Shown one piece after another: positions 34,889 through 45,214 of a DNA stretch of 64,000 nucleotides; the stretch's first letter is position 1; each line of letters starts with the position of its first letter. The DNA is from Cellulomonas alba (GTDB lineage Bacteria; Actinomycetota; Actinomycetes; Actinomycetales; Cellulomonadaceae). The stretch lies in the NCBI RefSeq assembly GCF_030362835.1, contig NZ_JAUCGQ010000001.1, positions 2,459,461-2,523,460 of the forward strand, in the 5' to 3' direction. Below the pieces are notes generated by a model, which was not told where the DNA came from, searched no databases, and saw only the letters and a list, made by a program, of their open reading frames with translations. The translations under genes were made by a program, and so were the position numbers.

Positions 34889-36193
34889 TCAGCGCCGCTC
34901 CGTGTCGATGTGCGGCCGGTCCTCCTCGTCGCCGCCCCACGCGATCCGGTGGGGGGTCGACGACTCCTCGACGTGCGCGACGTGCTCGTGGTCGAAGTAC
35001 TCCCAGGCCCACGTCAGGAACGCGTCGGTGCGGGAGTGCACGCCGCTCAGCAGCAGCGCGTGGACCCCGAGCCAGGCGGCGAACGCGAAGGGGCCCTCGA
35101 CCTGGTGGCGGTGCCGCGTGCCGACCTCGGCGACGGCGGCGTTCCGCCCGATCATCGCCATGATCCCCTTGTCGCGGTACACGAACGGCTGCGCCGGCTC
35201 GCCGTGCAGGCCGCGGACGAGGTTCTGGGCCGCCCAGCGGCCGGACTGCTGCGCGACCGAGCCGAGCTGCGGGAGCGCGCGCGTCGGGTCGTCGGACGGG
35301 ATGTTCGCCGCGTCGCCGACGGCGTACACGCCCGGGTAGCCGTCGACGGTCAGGTCGGGGCGCACGTCGATGCGGCCCCCGCGCCCCGGTGTCGGGCCGG
35401 CGTGCTCGAGGATCGCGGCGCCGGACTCGCCGCCGCCCCACACGACGGTGCGCGTCGGGATGCTGGTCCCGTCGGTGAGGACGACCCGGTCCGCGTGCAC
35501 CTCGCTCACGCCGACACCGAGCCGGATGTCCGCACCGCCCGTCGTCAGCTTGCCGTGCGCGTAGTGGTGCGCCTGATCCGAGAACTGCCCGAGCAGCGCG
35601 TTGCCGCGGTCCACGAGCGTGACCCGGCCCGGCTCGAGCCCGCGGGTCCGGTGCAGCTGCGCCATGAGCTCGACGAGCGCACCGGTGACCTCGACGCCGG
35701 TCGGCCCACCGCCGACGACCACGACGTCGATCGCGCCGTCGGCCGTCGACGCGGGGTCGGCCAGCGCGGTGCGCAGCAGGTCGCGCAGGTGGAGGCGGAG
35801 TCGCTCGGCGTCGGCGACGGAGTACAGCGGGAACGCGTGCTCCTGCGCGCCCGGGGTGCCGAAGAAGTTGGGCTGGGCGCCCGCGGCGACGACGACGTGC
35901 GACCCGGTCAGGACGCGGCCGTCGTCCAGCGTCAGCGTGCGCGCCGCGAGGTCGGCGGCCACGACGTCGGCCGTGTTCACGTCGACCTTCGGGTGCTCCC
36001 TGAAGATCGTCCGGTGGGGACGGGCGATGTCCTCCGCGGGGAGCTGCGAGCTCGCCACCTGGTAGAGCAACGGCTGGAACTGGTGGTAGTCGTTGCGGTC
36101 CACGAGCGTCACGTCGACGCCCTGGGCCGCGAGCTCCCGGGCGCTCGCCACCCCGGCGAGGCCGCCCCCGAGGACCAGGACTCGTTCCGCCAT
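34889..36193 (-). CDS. Type II NADH:quinone oxidoreductase (NDH-2-like)
   Basis: 434 aa membrane-associated FAD enzyme that oxidises NADH without proton pumping. FAD motif: VLVLGGGLAGVASARELA; then DRNDYHQFQPLLYQVASSQL, the NDH-2 hallmark. NAD motif: DVVVVGGGPTGVEVTGALVE. The C-terminal VYAVGDAANIPSD and VAQQSGRWAAQNLVRGL are present, followed by a hydrophobic stretch (FAFAAWLGVHALLL) that docks to membrane. Paired with the GMC gene and near cydAB, it fits an alternative respiratory chain. A CATC-N10-GATG inverted repeat lies 36-53 bp before its ATG. Confidence 0.93.
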   Translation of the reverse strand: MAERVLVLGGGLAGVASARELAAQGVDVTLVDRNDYHQFQPLLYQVASSQLPAEDIARPHRTIFREHPKVDVNTADVVAADLAARTLTLDDGRVLTGSHVVVAAGAQPNFFGTPGAQEHAFPLYSVADAERLRLHLRDLLRTALADPASTADGAIDVVVVGGGPTGVEVTGALVELMAQLHRTRGLEPGRVTLVDRGNALLGQFSDQAHHYAHGKLTTGGADIRLGVGVSEVHADRVVLTDGTSIPTRTVVWGGGESGAAILEHAGPTPGRGGRIDVRPDLTVDGYPGVYAVGDAANIPSDDPTRALPQLGSVAQQSGRWAAQNLVRGLHGEPAQPFVYRDKGIMAMIGRNAAVAEVGTRHRHQVEGPFAFAAWLGVHALLLSGVHSRTDAFLTWAWEYFDHEHVAHVEESSTPHRIAWGGDEEDRPHIDTERR

Positions 36194-36228
36194 GCCTCGA
36201 AGCCTCGCGGCGCTCGCCGTCGCGGCGC

Positions 36229-36246
36229 ATCGTCCGGTCCGGATGA
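36229..36246. promoter_or_regulatory. Candidate operator CATC-N10-GATG upstream of NDH-2
   Basis: CATCGTCCGGTCCGGATG, an 18-nt inverted repeat with 4-bp outer arms, placed between the NDH-2 gene and the second LAL regulator. The same CATC-N10-GATG frame recurs twice before cydA. Confidence 0.35.
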
Positions 36247-36289
36247 CGCGCAGCCCGAGCCGGGCCGTCGGCGACGGGCGCCGGCCCGG

Positions 36290-38917
36290 TCAGACCAGGC
36301 CGAGCTCCCGCGCGCGACGCACGGCCTCGTTGCGCCGGCCGACCGCGAGCTTGTCCAGGATGTGCCGGACGTGGGTCCGCACGGTGTTGACCGAGATGAA
36401 CATCGAGGCGGCGATCTCCTGCGTGCTCATGAGCTGCGCGAGGCGGTCGAGGATCTCGCGCTCACGCTCCGTCAGCGGCTCGTCCGGCGCTCGCCGCGGA
36501 CGACCGGGCGTCAGCACGGCCCGCGCCGGCGGCTCCGTGCGCCAGGTCGGGCGCTCGCGCCTCGTCGCGGGCCGGAGGGCGCGCCTCGCCGCGGGTGCGA
36601 GCCAGGCGGCTCGGCCGATGACCTCCGGGTCGGTGCGCAGGAGAGCCCGCACCCCCGGTCCGGCGTTGCGCAGGGGGCGCCTCAGCTGCTCGGGCTCGCC
36701 GAGGGCCAGCGCCTCGAGCACGAGCGCGCGGCCGTCCTCCGAGCGGCCCTGGCGGCAGAGCCGCTCGGCCCGGTCCACCAGGCGTTCCATCTGCAGCGGC
36801 GACGGCTGGACCCGCAGCTCGGGCCAGTCGTCCGCCGACGGGCCGGCGACACCGCGCACCGCGGCCCGGCCGGGCGCGTCCGGTGCCGCCCCGCCCCCGG
36901 CGGTGTCGCGCGCAAGCGCGGCCTCGAGCACCGCGTTCTCGTGCGCGAGCGGGACCGCGAGCCAGGACGACTCGGGTTCGCTCCGACGCAGCAGGTCGCG
37001 CGCGCCGGGCAGGTTGCCCCGGTCCCGCATCAGCCGGACGCGCAGGAGCAGGCACAAGGCGGCGAGCGTGGGCTCCTCGGCGCTCTCGCGCGTGCGCACC
37101 GCGCGGGTGAGCCACAGCTGCGCGCGCGCGAGCTCCTGCCGCTCGGTCGCGACCCACGCGCGGGCCAGCGCGGACGCCGCCGACCGCCCGTCCGGCCCGA
37201 TGCCGGCGTCGTCCGCGATCCGCTGCTCGGTCTCGGCGAGCGCGTCGGCCCGCGTGAGGTTCCCCCGGCAGGCCTCGACGAGCGCGAGCATCGCCAGCGC
37301 GCGCCGGCGGCGCGGTTCCCCGTCGTCCTCGCCGAGCCGGAGCATCGCGTCGGTGAGCCGGCCGGCCGCCGCGTCCAGCTGGCCCTCCCGGAACGAGATG
37401 CGCCCCTCGACCTCCTGGAGACCGGCGCCGACGACCCTCGCCGCGGCCGGCGGGAGCGCGGCGACGGCCGGTCGCGCACGGTCGACGGCGTCGAGCGCAG
37501 CCTCGGCATCACCCTCGGACAAGCTCACCCGGAGGTGGACGAGCGTCTCCGAGAGCGCCGACGCGTCGCCGCCCGGGCCGAACCGCTGCGCGGCCGCGAG
37601 CCACACCGCGGCGCGGTCGACGTCGCCCGAGAGGGCTGCGCGGGCGGCCTGGACGACGGCGGTCTCGCGCGTCTCGACCGGCGCGTCGCCGACCCAGCCG
37701 TCGAGCCCGCGCGCGTCGTCCGACGCCACGAGACACTGCGCGACCACGCCGGCGTCGACGAGGACCGCGGCGCCGTACGCGGCGTCGCCGGCGAGCGCCG
37801 CGTGGGTGGCGGCCTCGCCGGGAAACCCCTGCGCGACGAGGTGGTCCGCGACCCGGCGGTGCAGGCGGGCAGCTTTGTCGGGCTGCCGGCGGCAGAGCTC
37901 CGCGTAGAGCGCCCCGCGGACGAGCGGGTTCAGGCGCAGCCGGCCGCCGGTCGCGTCGGGGATGACGAGGGGGTCCGCGTGCGCGAGGGCGCGTGCCCGC
38001 TCCGCGCGCCGGTCACCGCACAGCCGGGCCGCGAGCGCCGGCGAGAACTCGTCGACGACCGAGACCGAGCGGAGCAGCGCGCGGTCGTCGTCGGCGAGGC
38101 CTCCGAGCACCTCGGCTCGCAGGAAGTCGCCGAGCGAGCCGACGGTCGGGGCGAGGCAGGCGCGCACCTGCGCGTCCGACGGAGCCGTCCAGCGGCGGTC
38201 GCGGAGCTCGAGCGCGGCGAGCCGGACCGCGGCCGGCCAGCCGTCGCACGCGTCGAGCGCTGCGCGGACGGCGGCTCCGCTCGGCTGCAGCCCCAGCGCG
38301 GTGAACGTCGCACCCACCGTCTTGGCGCTGAGCCGCAGGTCGTCGGCGCCGAGCTCGGCCAGCCGTCCGTCGATGCGGTAGCGGTAGAGCGGCAGCGCGG
38401 GCCGGCGCCGGGTCAGCAGCACGAGGCTCAGCCCGTCCGCGGCCCGGTCCAGGAACGGACCGAGCGCTCGGACGGCGCGTCCGCCCGCCAGCTCGAACCG
38501 GTCGAGCACGAGCGTGACCCGCCGGGGGCCGGTGGCGAGCGCGTCGGCGAGCGCGTCGACGGCCGCGGGGCTGATGCCGGTCACCGCGCGCTCGCTCGTC
38601 GGCACCCCGTCGGCCAGCGTGCTCATCAGGTGCGACCAGAACACGTCCGGGTCCGCGTCCGCCGGCTCGAGCGTCAGCCAGAGGACGTCGGGCTGGGTGA
38701 GCGTCCACTGGCCGGCGAGCACCGTCTTGCCCCACCCGGCGGGCGCGCAGACGACGGTCAGCTGTGCCGAGGACGCGGCGTGCGCGAGCCGGTCGACGAG
38801 CCGCGGACGCGGGACCAGAGGAGCACGGGGCACGCGCGGGGTCCGCGCGGACGGGGCGGGGAGCAGCCCTCGCGGCTCGACGTCGGCAACGATCGCAGCG
38901 TCGTCTCGGACGTCCAT
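36290..38917 (-). CDS. Second LAL-type (MalT-like) LuxR family regulator
   Basis: 875 aa from the ATG at 38917, with GGGGAGG upstream. Walker A is VCAPAGWGKTVLAGQW (~48-63) and Walker B-like VTLVLDRFELAG. Winged-helix and TPR-like helical repeats span ~270-740. The C-terminal LuxR HTH follows PLTEREREILDRLAQLMSTQ and reads EIAASMFISVNTVRTHVRHI, LDKLAVGRRNEAV. It is larger than, and divergent from, the first LAL protein in this island. It is divergent from zwf, so it may control zwf and the NDH-2/GMC genes that follow it on the same strand, 96 bp downstream. Confidence 0.9.
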   Translation of the reverse strand: MDVRDDAAIVADVEPRGLLPAPSARTPRVPRAPLVPRPRLVDRLAHAASSAQLTVVCAPAGWGKTVLAGQWTLTQPDVLWLTLEPADADPDVFWSHLMSTLADGVPTSERAVTGISPAAVDALADALATGPRRVTLVLDRFELAGGRAVRALGPFLDRAADGLSLVLLTRRRPALPLYRYRIDGRLAELGADDLRLSAKTVGATFTALGLQPSGAAVRAALDACDGWPAAVRLAALELRDRRWTAPSDAQVRACLAPTVGSLGDFLRAEVLGGLADDDRALLRSVSVVDEFSPALAARLCGDRRAERARALAHADPLVIPDATGGRLRLNPLVRGALYAELCRRQPDKAARLHRRVADHLVAQGFPGEAATHAALAGDAAYGAAVLVDAGVVAQCLVASDDARGLDGWVGDAPVETRETAVVQAARAALSGDVDRAAVWLAAAQRFGPGGDASALSETLVHLRVSLSEGDAEAALDAVDRARPAVAALPPAAARVVGAGLQEVEGRISFREGQLDAAAGRLTDAMLRLGEDDGEPRRRRALAMLALVEACRGNLTRADALAETEQRIADDAGIGPDGRSAASALARAWVATERQELARAQLWLTRAVRTRESAEEPTLAALCLLLRVRLMRDRGNLPGARDLLRRSEPESSWLAVPLAHENAVLEAALARDTAGGGAAPDAPGRAAVRGVAGPSADDWPELRVQPSPLQMERLVDRAERLCRQGRSEDGRALVLEALALGEPEQLRRPLRNAGPGVRALLRTDPEVIGRAAWLAPAARRALRPATRRERPTWRTEPPARAVLTPGRPRRAPDEPLTEREREILDRLAQLMSTQEIAASMFISVNTVRTHVRHILDKLAVGRRNEAVRRARELGLV

Positions 38918-39036
38918 GGCCGCCTCCCCTGCCCCGCCCGTGGGACCCGCTGCGACGCGCGGGCCACGCCTTCGACCCAACGTCGCGGGCGCGGGTGAGT
39001 CATCGCCTCGATGGGGTGAAGCGCGGCTCGCCCGCT

Positions 39037-39048
39037 CGGACCGGTCCG
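39037..39048. promoter_or_regulatory. 12-bp palindrome between LAL regulator and zwf
   Basis: CGGACCGGTCCG, perfect, about 113 bp before zwf and 120 bp before the LAL gene. GGACC/GGTCC palindromes are known response-regulator sites near stress genes in some actinobacteria; here it is only a candidate. Confidence 0.3.
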
Positions 39049-39160
39049 GGCCGGGAAGTCATCCCCGTGGGACGACGCCGGGCGCGGCCGGAGCGCCCAC
39101 GGTGGGGATCTCGGACGCGTCCGGCACCGTCGGCGCGTCGTCCCGGCGTGAGGAGTCGAG

Positions 39161-40560
39161 ATGGTCAAGACGGCGGGGCACGCCGAGACCCGGCCCGCGG
39201 ACGTGCTCGTGATCTTCGGCATCACGGGCGACCTGGCCAAGGTGATGACGTTCCGGTCGCTCTACCGGCTCGAGCGTCGCGGCCTGCTCGACTGCCCGAT
39301 CGTGGGCGTCGCGGTGGACGACTGGTCGCTGGACCAGCTGGTCGAGCGGGCGCGCCAGTCGATCGTCGGGACGGGCGAGACGCTCGACCCGGCGGTGTTC
39401 GACCGGCTCGCGAAGCGGTTGTCGTACGTCAGCGGCGACTTCAAGGACGCCGCGACCTACGCGAGGGTCGCCGACGCGGTGAAGGGCGCGCAGAGCCCCG
39501 TGTTCTACCTGGAGATCCCGCCGTTCCTGTTCGGCGAGGTCGTCCGCATGCTCAGCGAGGCCGGGCTGACGGACGACGCGCGGCTCGTGATCGAGAAGCC
39601 GTTCGGCCATGACCAGGCCACCGCGGTCGCCCTCGCCGAGGAGCTGCACCAGTACGTCGAGGAGTCGCAGCTGTACCGGATCGACCACTACCTCGGGAAG
39701 ATGGGGCTCGAGGAGATCCTCCACCTGAGGTTCGCGAACGCGATCATGGAGCCGGTCTGGAGCCGGAACTACGTCGAGTCCGTGCACATCACGATGGCCG
39801 AGGACTTCGGCGTGGAGGACCGCGGGCACTTCTACGACCCGGTCGGCGCGCTGCGGGACGTCGTGGTCAACCACCTGATGCAGGTGGTGGCCGCGTCCGC
39901 CATGGAGCCGCCGTCGCGCGGGGACCCGACCACGCTCAAGGACGCGGAGGTGGCCCTCTTCCGCGCGGTCGAGGAGGCCGACCCGGCCCACTACGTCCGC
40001 GGCCAGTACGACGGGTACCTCGGCATCGACGGCGTCGCCGCCGGGTCGACCACCGAGACGTACGCCGCGCTGCGCCTCGACATCGAGAACTGGCGGTGGG
40101 CCGGCGTCCCGTTCTTCATCCGGACCGGCAAGCGCCTCGCGGCGACGCAGACCGAGCTGCGCCTGGTGTTCAAGCGGCCCCCGCGGCTCGGCTTCGGGCC
40201 GCCGAGCCACCGACCCGAGCCGAACCAGCTCGTCGTCCGCCTCGACCCGTCGACCGGCATCAAGGTCGAGGTCGACGCGCACCGCGCGGACCTCGCCGGG
40301 GTCGGTCAGGTCGAGATGCAGATGCTGTTCGCCGACGAGGGCGGCGAGGGCCCGACGCCCTACGAGGTGCTGCTGCACGCGGCGATGCTCGGCCAGAGCA
40401 CGCGCTTCGCCCGCCAGGACGCGGTCGACGAGACCTGGCGGATCATGCAGCCGCTGCTCGACGCGCCGCCGGACGTGCACCCGTACCAGCCGGGGTCCTG
40501 GGGCCCCGCGGCGGCCGACCGCGTCACCGCCGGGTTCGGCGGGTGGCGCACGCCCTGGAT

Positions 40561-40564
<4 letters not shown>
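39161..40564 (+). CDS. zwf: Glucose-6-phosphate dehydrogenase
   Basis: 467 aa cytoplasmic enzyme giving NADPH and 6-phosphogluconolactone, the entry to the oxidative pentose phosphate pathway. NADP-binding motif FGITGDLAKVM, IEKPFG, and the catalytic RIDHYLGKMG (His of the active-site loop) are intact, as are FIRTGKRL and QPGSWGP near the C-terminus. It is somewhat shorter than the ~490-515 aa typical for Zwf and stands outside the tal-zwf-opcA operon, so it may be a second, stress-linked isoenzyme. GAGGAG lies before the ATG. Its TAG overlaps that of the convergent GH15 gene. Confidence 0.94.
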
Positions 40565-42420
<1,856 letters not shown>

Positions 42421-42480
42421 GGCGCACTCTCCTGAGGCTGGTGGCGGGGCTCCATGCTCGGCCGGACGCGTGGCGCGCGG

Positions 42481-42498
42481 CATCACCCCCCGGTGATG
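42481..42498. promoter_or_regulatory. Candidate operator, first CATC-N10-GATG site before cydA
   Basis: CATCACCCCCCGGTGATG: arms CATCACC/GGTGATG pair over 7 bp. It lies 61-78 bp before the GH15 start on the divergent side. Confidence 0.4.
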
Positions 42499-42561
42499 AC
42501 GTCTCGCGCGCGGCTGCGGTCGGCGCACGCGGGACGAGAGCCGCGCAACCTCCGCGGCGGT

Positions 42562-42579
42562 CATCTCGCCGGGGTGATG
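42562..42579. promoter_or_regulatory. Candidate operator, second CATC-N10-GATG site before cydA
   Basis: CATCTCGCCGGGGTGATG, same frame as the site 81 bp to its left, about 94-111 bp before the cydA start. Confidence 0.4.
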
Positions 42580-42672
42580 CGACCCCGCCCGGCCGCTCCC
42601 TAGGCTCGCGGCACCGGGGTCGTGCGTCCCGTCCCGGCCGTGCTCGTGGGAGCGTCCAGGAGGGTGACGCCC

Positions 42673-44097
42673 GTGACCTCAGCAGTCGAGGCCCTCGTCG
42701 CGATCGGTGCGGTCGACCCGGTCCCGTGGGCGCGCAGCCAGATGGCGTTCACGCTGGCCTCGCACATCATCCTCGTGCCGCTCGGCGTCTCGTGGGCGTT
42801 CATGACGCTCGTCGCGAACTACCGCGGCATCAAGCACCACGACGCCGACGCGCTGCGGCTCGCGCAGCGCTGGTCGAAGTACATGGCGGTGACGTTCGCC
42901 GTCGGCGCGGTCACCGGGACGGTGCTCTCGTTCGAGTTCGGCCTGCTCTGGCCGCGGTTCATGGGCCGGTGGGGCGCCGCGTTCGGCGTGCCGTTCGGGT
43001 TCGAGGGCATCTTCTTCTTCACCGAGGCGATCTTCATCGCGATCTACATCTTCGGCTGGCGCCGGCTGCGGCCGTGGGCGCACTTCTGGACCGGCGTGCC
43101 GATCTGGGTCGCCGGCATCTTCGGCACGATGTCGGTGGTCGCCGCCAACGCGTGGATGAACGCGCCCACCGGGTTCACGCTCGACTCGTCGGGTGACGTC
43201 GTCGCCGTCGACCCCGTCAAGGTCATCTTCAACGACGCGATGCCGCTCCAGGCGGCCCACATGCTGGTGGCGGCCTACCTGGTCGGCGGATTCCTGATCG
43301 CCTCGGTGTACGCGGTGGCGATGCTGCGCGGCCGCCAGGACCACTACCACCGGACCGCGTTCGTCATCGCCTTCACGGTGGCCACGGTCGCCACGCCGGT
43401 GCAGATGGGGGTGGGCGACGCGCTCGCGCGCTGGGTCTACGACGAGCAGCCCACCAAGTTCGCGGCGATCGAGCTCGTGCCGAGCACCGGGAGCGACGTC
43501 CCGGAGACCCTGCTCGGCCACCTCGACGCGAACGGGCAGGTCAGCGGCGGCATCCCCATCCCGGGGCTCGCGTCCTGGCTGTCCGACCCGAGCACCGGCC
43601 GGTCGACGGTCGTCCAGGGGCTCGACGCGGTCCCGGCGGACACCCGGCCGACCACGTCCGAGGTCAACGTCGTCCACCTGTGCTGGGACGTCATGGTCGG
43701 CCTCGGGACGCTGCTGCTCCTGCTCGCGCTCTGGTACGCCGCCACGTGGGTCTTCCGCCGACGGATGCCCGCGAGCCGGTGGTTCCTGCGCGCCGCGGCC
43801 GTCTCGGGCGTGCTGGCCGTGGTCGCGATGGAGGCGGGCTGGGTCGTCACGGAGGTCGGGCGCCAGCCCTGGATCGTCTACAACCTCATGCGCGTCGAGG
43901 ATGCCGCGACCGCGAACACCGGGGTCTGGGTCACGTCGATCACCGTCGGGGTCGTCTACGCCGCGCTCGCGGTCACGACCGTCGTCGTCCTGCGCGGCAT
44001 GAGCCGGCGTGCGCGCCGCCGCGACGAGTTCGTCGAGCACGAGGGTCCCTACTCCCCGACCGTGCCCGCGGCGGACCGGGACGAGGTCGCGCTGTGA
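42673..44097 (+). CDS. cydA: Cytochrome bd ubiquinol/menaquinol oxidase subunit I
   Basis: 474 aa membrane subunit carrying haems b558, b595 and d. The GTG at 42673 is chosen because AGGAGG lies 9 nt upstream. Features: WARSQMAFTLASHIILVPLG (haem-ligand His), FEFGLLWPRFMGRWG, FGFEGIFFFTEAIFIAIYIF, AHMLVAAYLVGGF, and GWVVTEVGRQPWIVYNLMR, the quinol-site hallmark. The Q-loop is short. It is coupled to cydB. Cytochrome bd allows respiration at low oxygen or under nitric oxide and fits the adjacent NDH-2. Confidence 0.96.
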   Translation: MTSAVEALVAIGAVDPVPWARSQMAFTLASHIILVPLGVSWAFMTLVANYRGIKHHDADALRLAQRWSKYMAVTFAVGAVTGTVLSFEFGLLWPRFMGRWGAAFGVPFGFEGIFFFTEAIFIAIYIFGWRRLRPWAHFWTGVPIWVAGIFGTMSVVAANAWMNAPTGFTLDSSGDVVAVDPVKVIFNDAMPLQAAHMLVAAYLVGGFLIASVYAVAMLRGRQDHYHRTAFVIAFTVATVATPVQMGVGDALARWVYDEQPTKFAAIELVPSTGSDVPETLLGHLDANGQVSGGIPIPGLASWLSDPSTGRSTVVQGLDAVPADTRPTTSEVNVVHLCWDVMVGLGTLLLLLALWYAATWVFRRRMPASRWFLRAAAVSGVLAVVAMEAGWVVTEVGRQPWIVYNLMRVEDAATANTGVWVTSITVGVVYAALAVTTVVVLRGMSRRARRRDEFVEHEGPYSPTVPAADRDEVAL

Positions 44098-45137
44098 GCA
44101 CCGTGGTCGCCCTCGTGCTGCTGCTGGCCGTGACCGCGTACGCCGTGTTCGGGGGTGCGGACTTCGGTGCGGGGTTCTGGGACCTCGCCGCGGGCGGGGA
44201 GGAGCGCGGACGCCGCCCGCGGGCGCTGGTCGAGCAGTCGATCGGTCCGGTCTGGGAGGCCAACCACGTCTGGCTGATCTTCATCTTCGTCGTCGCGTGG
44301 TCGGCGTTCCCGGGGGCCTACGGGTCGATCTGGCTGACGTTGTTCGTCCCGCTGACGCTCGCCGCGCTGGGCATCGTCCTGCGCGGCGCCAGCTTCGCGT
44401 TCCGGAAGGCGGTCGCCGGCCGGCGCGCGCGCACCGTGCTCGGCGCGGGGTTCGCAGCCGCGTCGGTGCTGGTGCCGTACTGCATGGGCTCGGTCGCGGG
44501 CGGCATCGCGTCGGGGCGCGTGCCGCCGGGCGGCAAGGCGGGCGACCCCGTCGACAGCTGGCTCAACCCGACGTCGGTCGTCGCCGGGCTCCTCGCCGTC
44601 GCGCTGGTCGCCTACCTGGCCGCGGTCTTCCTCGTGTGGGAGGCGCGCGGTGCGGGGGAGGAGGACCTCGCCCGGTACTTCCGGCGTCGCAGCGTCGTCA
44701 GCGCGGTCGTCGTCGCGGCGGTCCTCGTCGTCGGTCTGCTCGTCGTCCGCACGGACGCGCGGCCGGTGTTCGACGGGCTGACGTCGCAGGCGGCGCCCGT
44801 CGTGATCGCCGGGGCGCTGTGCGGCGCGGGTGCGCTCGTGCTGCTGGTGCGCGGCGCGGCGCGCGGTGCCCGGGTGCTCGCGGCGCTCGCCGTCGCGGCG
44901 ACGGTGGTGTCGTGGGGCGTGGCGCAGTGGCCGTACCTCCTGCCCGAGACCCTCACCGTCGCGGACGCGGCCGCGCCGTCCGGCACGCTGACGGCGATCC
45001 TCGTCGCGGTCGGGCTCTTCGTCCTCGTCGTGGCCCCGGGGTTCGTCCTGCTCTACGTGCTCGAGCAGCGCCGGCTGCTGCCCGACGAGGGCGTCGAGGA
45101 CGCCGCCGAGGCACGCGCGGTACCCGGTCCCGGCTGA
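44094..45137 (+). CDS. cydB: Cytochrome bd oxidase subunit II
   Basis: 347 aa, eight or nine TM helices. The GTG overlaps the cydA stop as GTGA. Conserved parts: AYAVFGGADFGAGFWDLAAG, SIGPVWEANHVWLIFIFVVA (the WEANHVW motif) and AWSAFPGAYGSIWLTLFVPL. The C-terminus ends in a short Glu/Ala-rich tail. The cydDC haem/thiol exporter genes that normally follow in actinobacteria are missing; a P-type ATPase gene comes next. Confidence 0.95.
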   Translation: MSTVVALVLLLAVTAYAVFGGADFGAGFWDLAAGGEERGRRPRALVEQSIGPVWEANHVWLIFIFVVAWSAFPGAYGSIWLTLFVPLTLAALGIVLRGASFAFRKAVAGRRARTVLGAGFAAASVLVPYCMGSVAGGIASGRVPPGGKAGDPVDSWLNPTSVVAGLLAVALVAYLAAVFLVWEARGAGEEDLARYFRRRSVVSAVVVAAVLVVGLLVVRTDARPVFDGLTSQAAPVVIAGALCGAGALVLLVRGAARGARVLAALAVAATVVSWGVAQWPYLLPETLTVADAAAPSGTLTAILVAVGLFVLVVAPGFVLLYVLEQRRLLPDEGVEDAAEARAVPGPG

Positions 45138-45201
45138 CCCGCGGCGCGGTCGAGGGCCACCCGGGATCGAGCCGGACCGGGACAAAGGCGACGTCCCGAC
45201 C

Positions 45202-45207
45202 TAGATT
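45202..45207 (+). promoter_or_regulatory. -10 box TAGATT, leaderless start of P-type ATPase gene
   Basis: TAGATT, 7-nt gap, ATG at 45215, no Shine-Dalgarno sequence. This separates the ATPase transcript from cydAB. Confidence 0.45.
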
Positions 45208-45214
45208 CGCTGTC

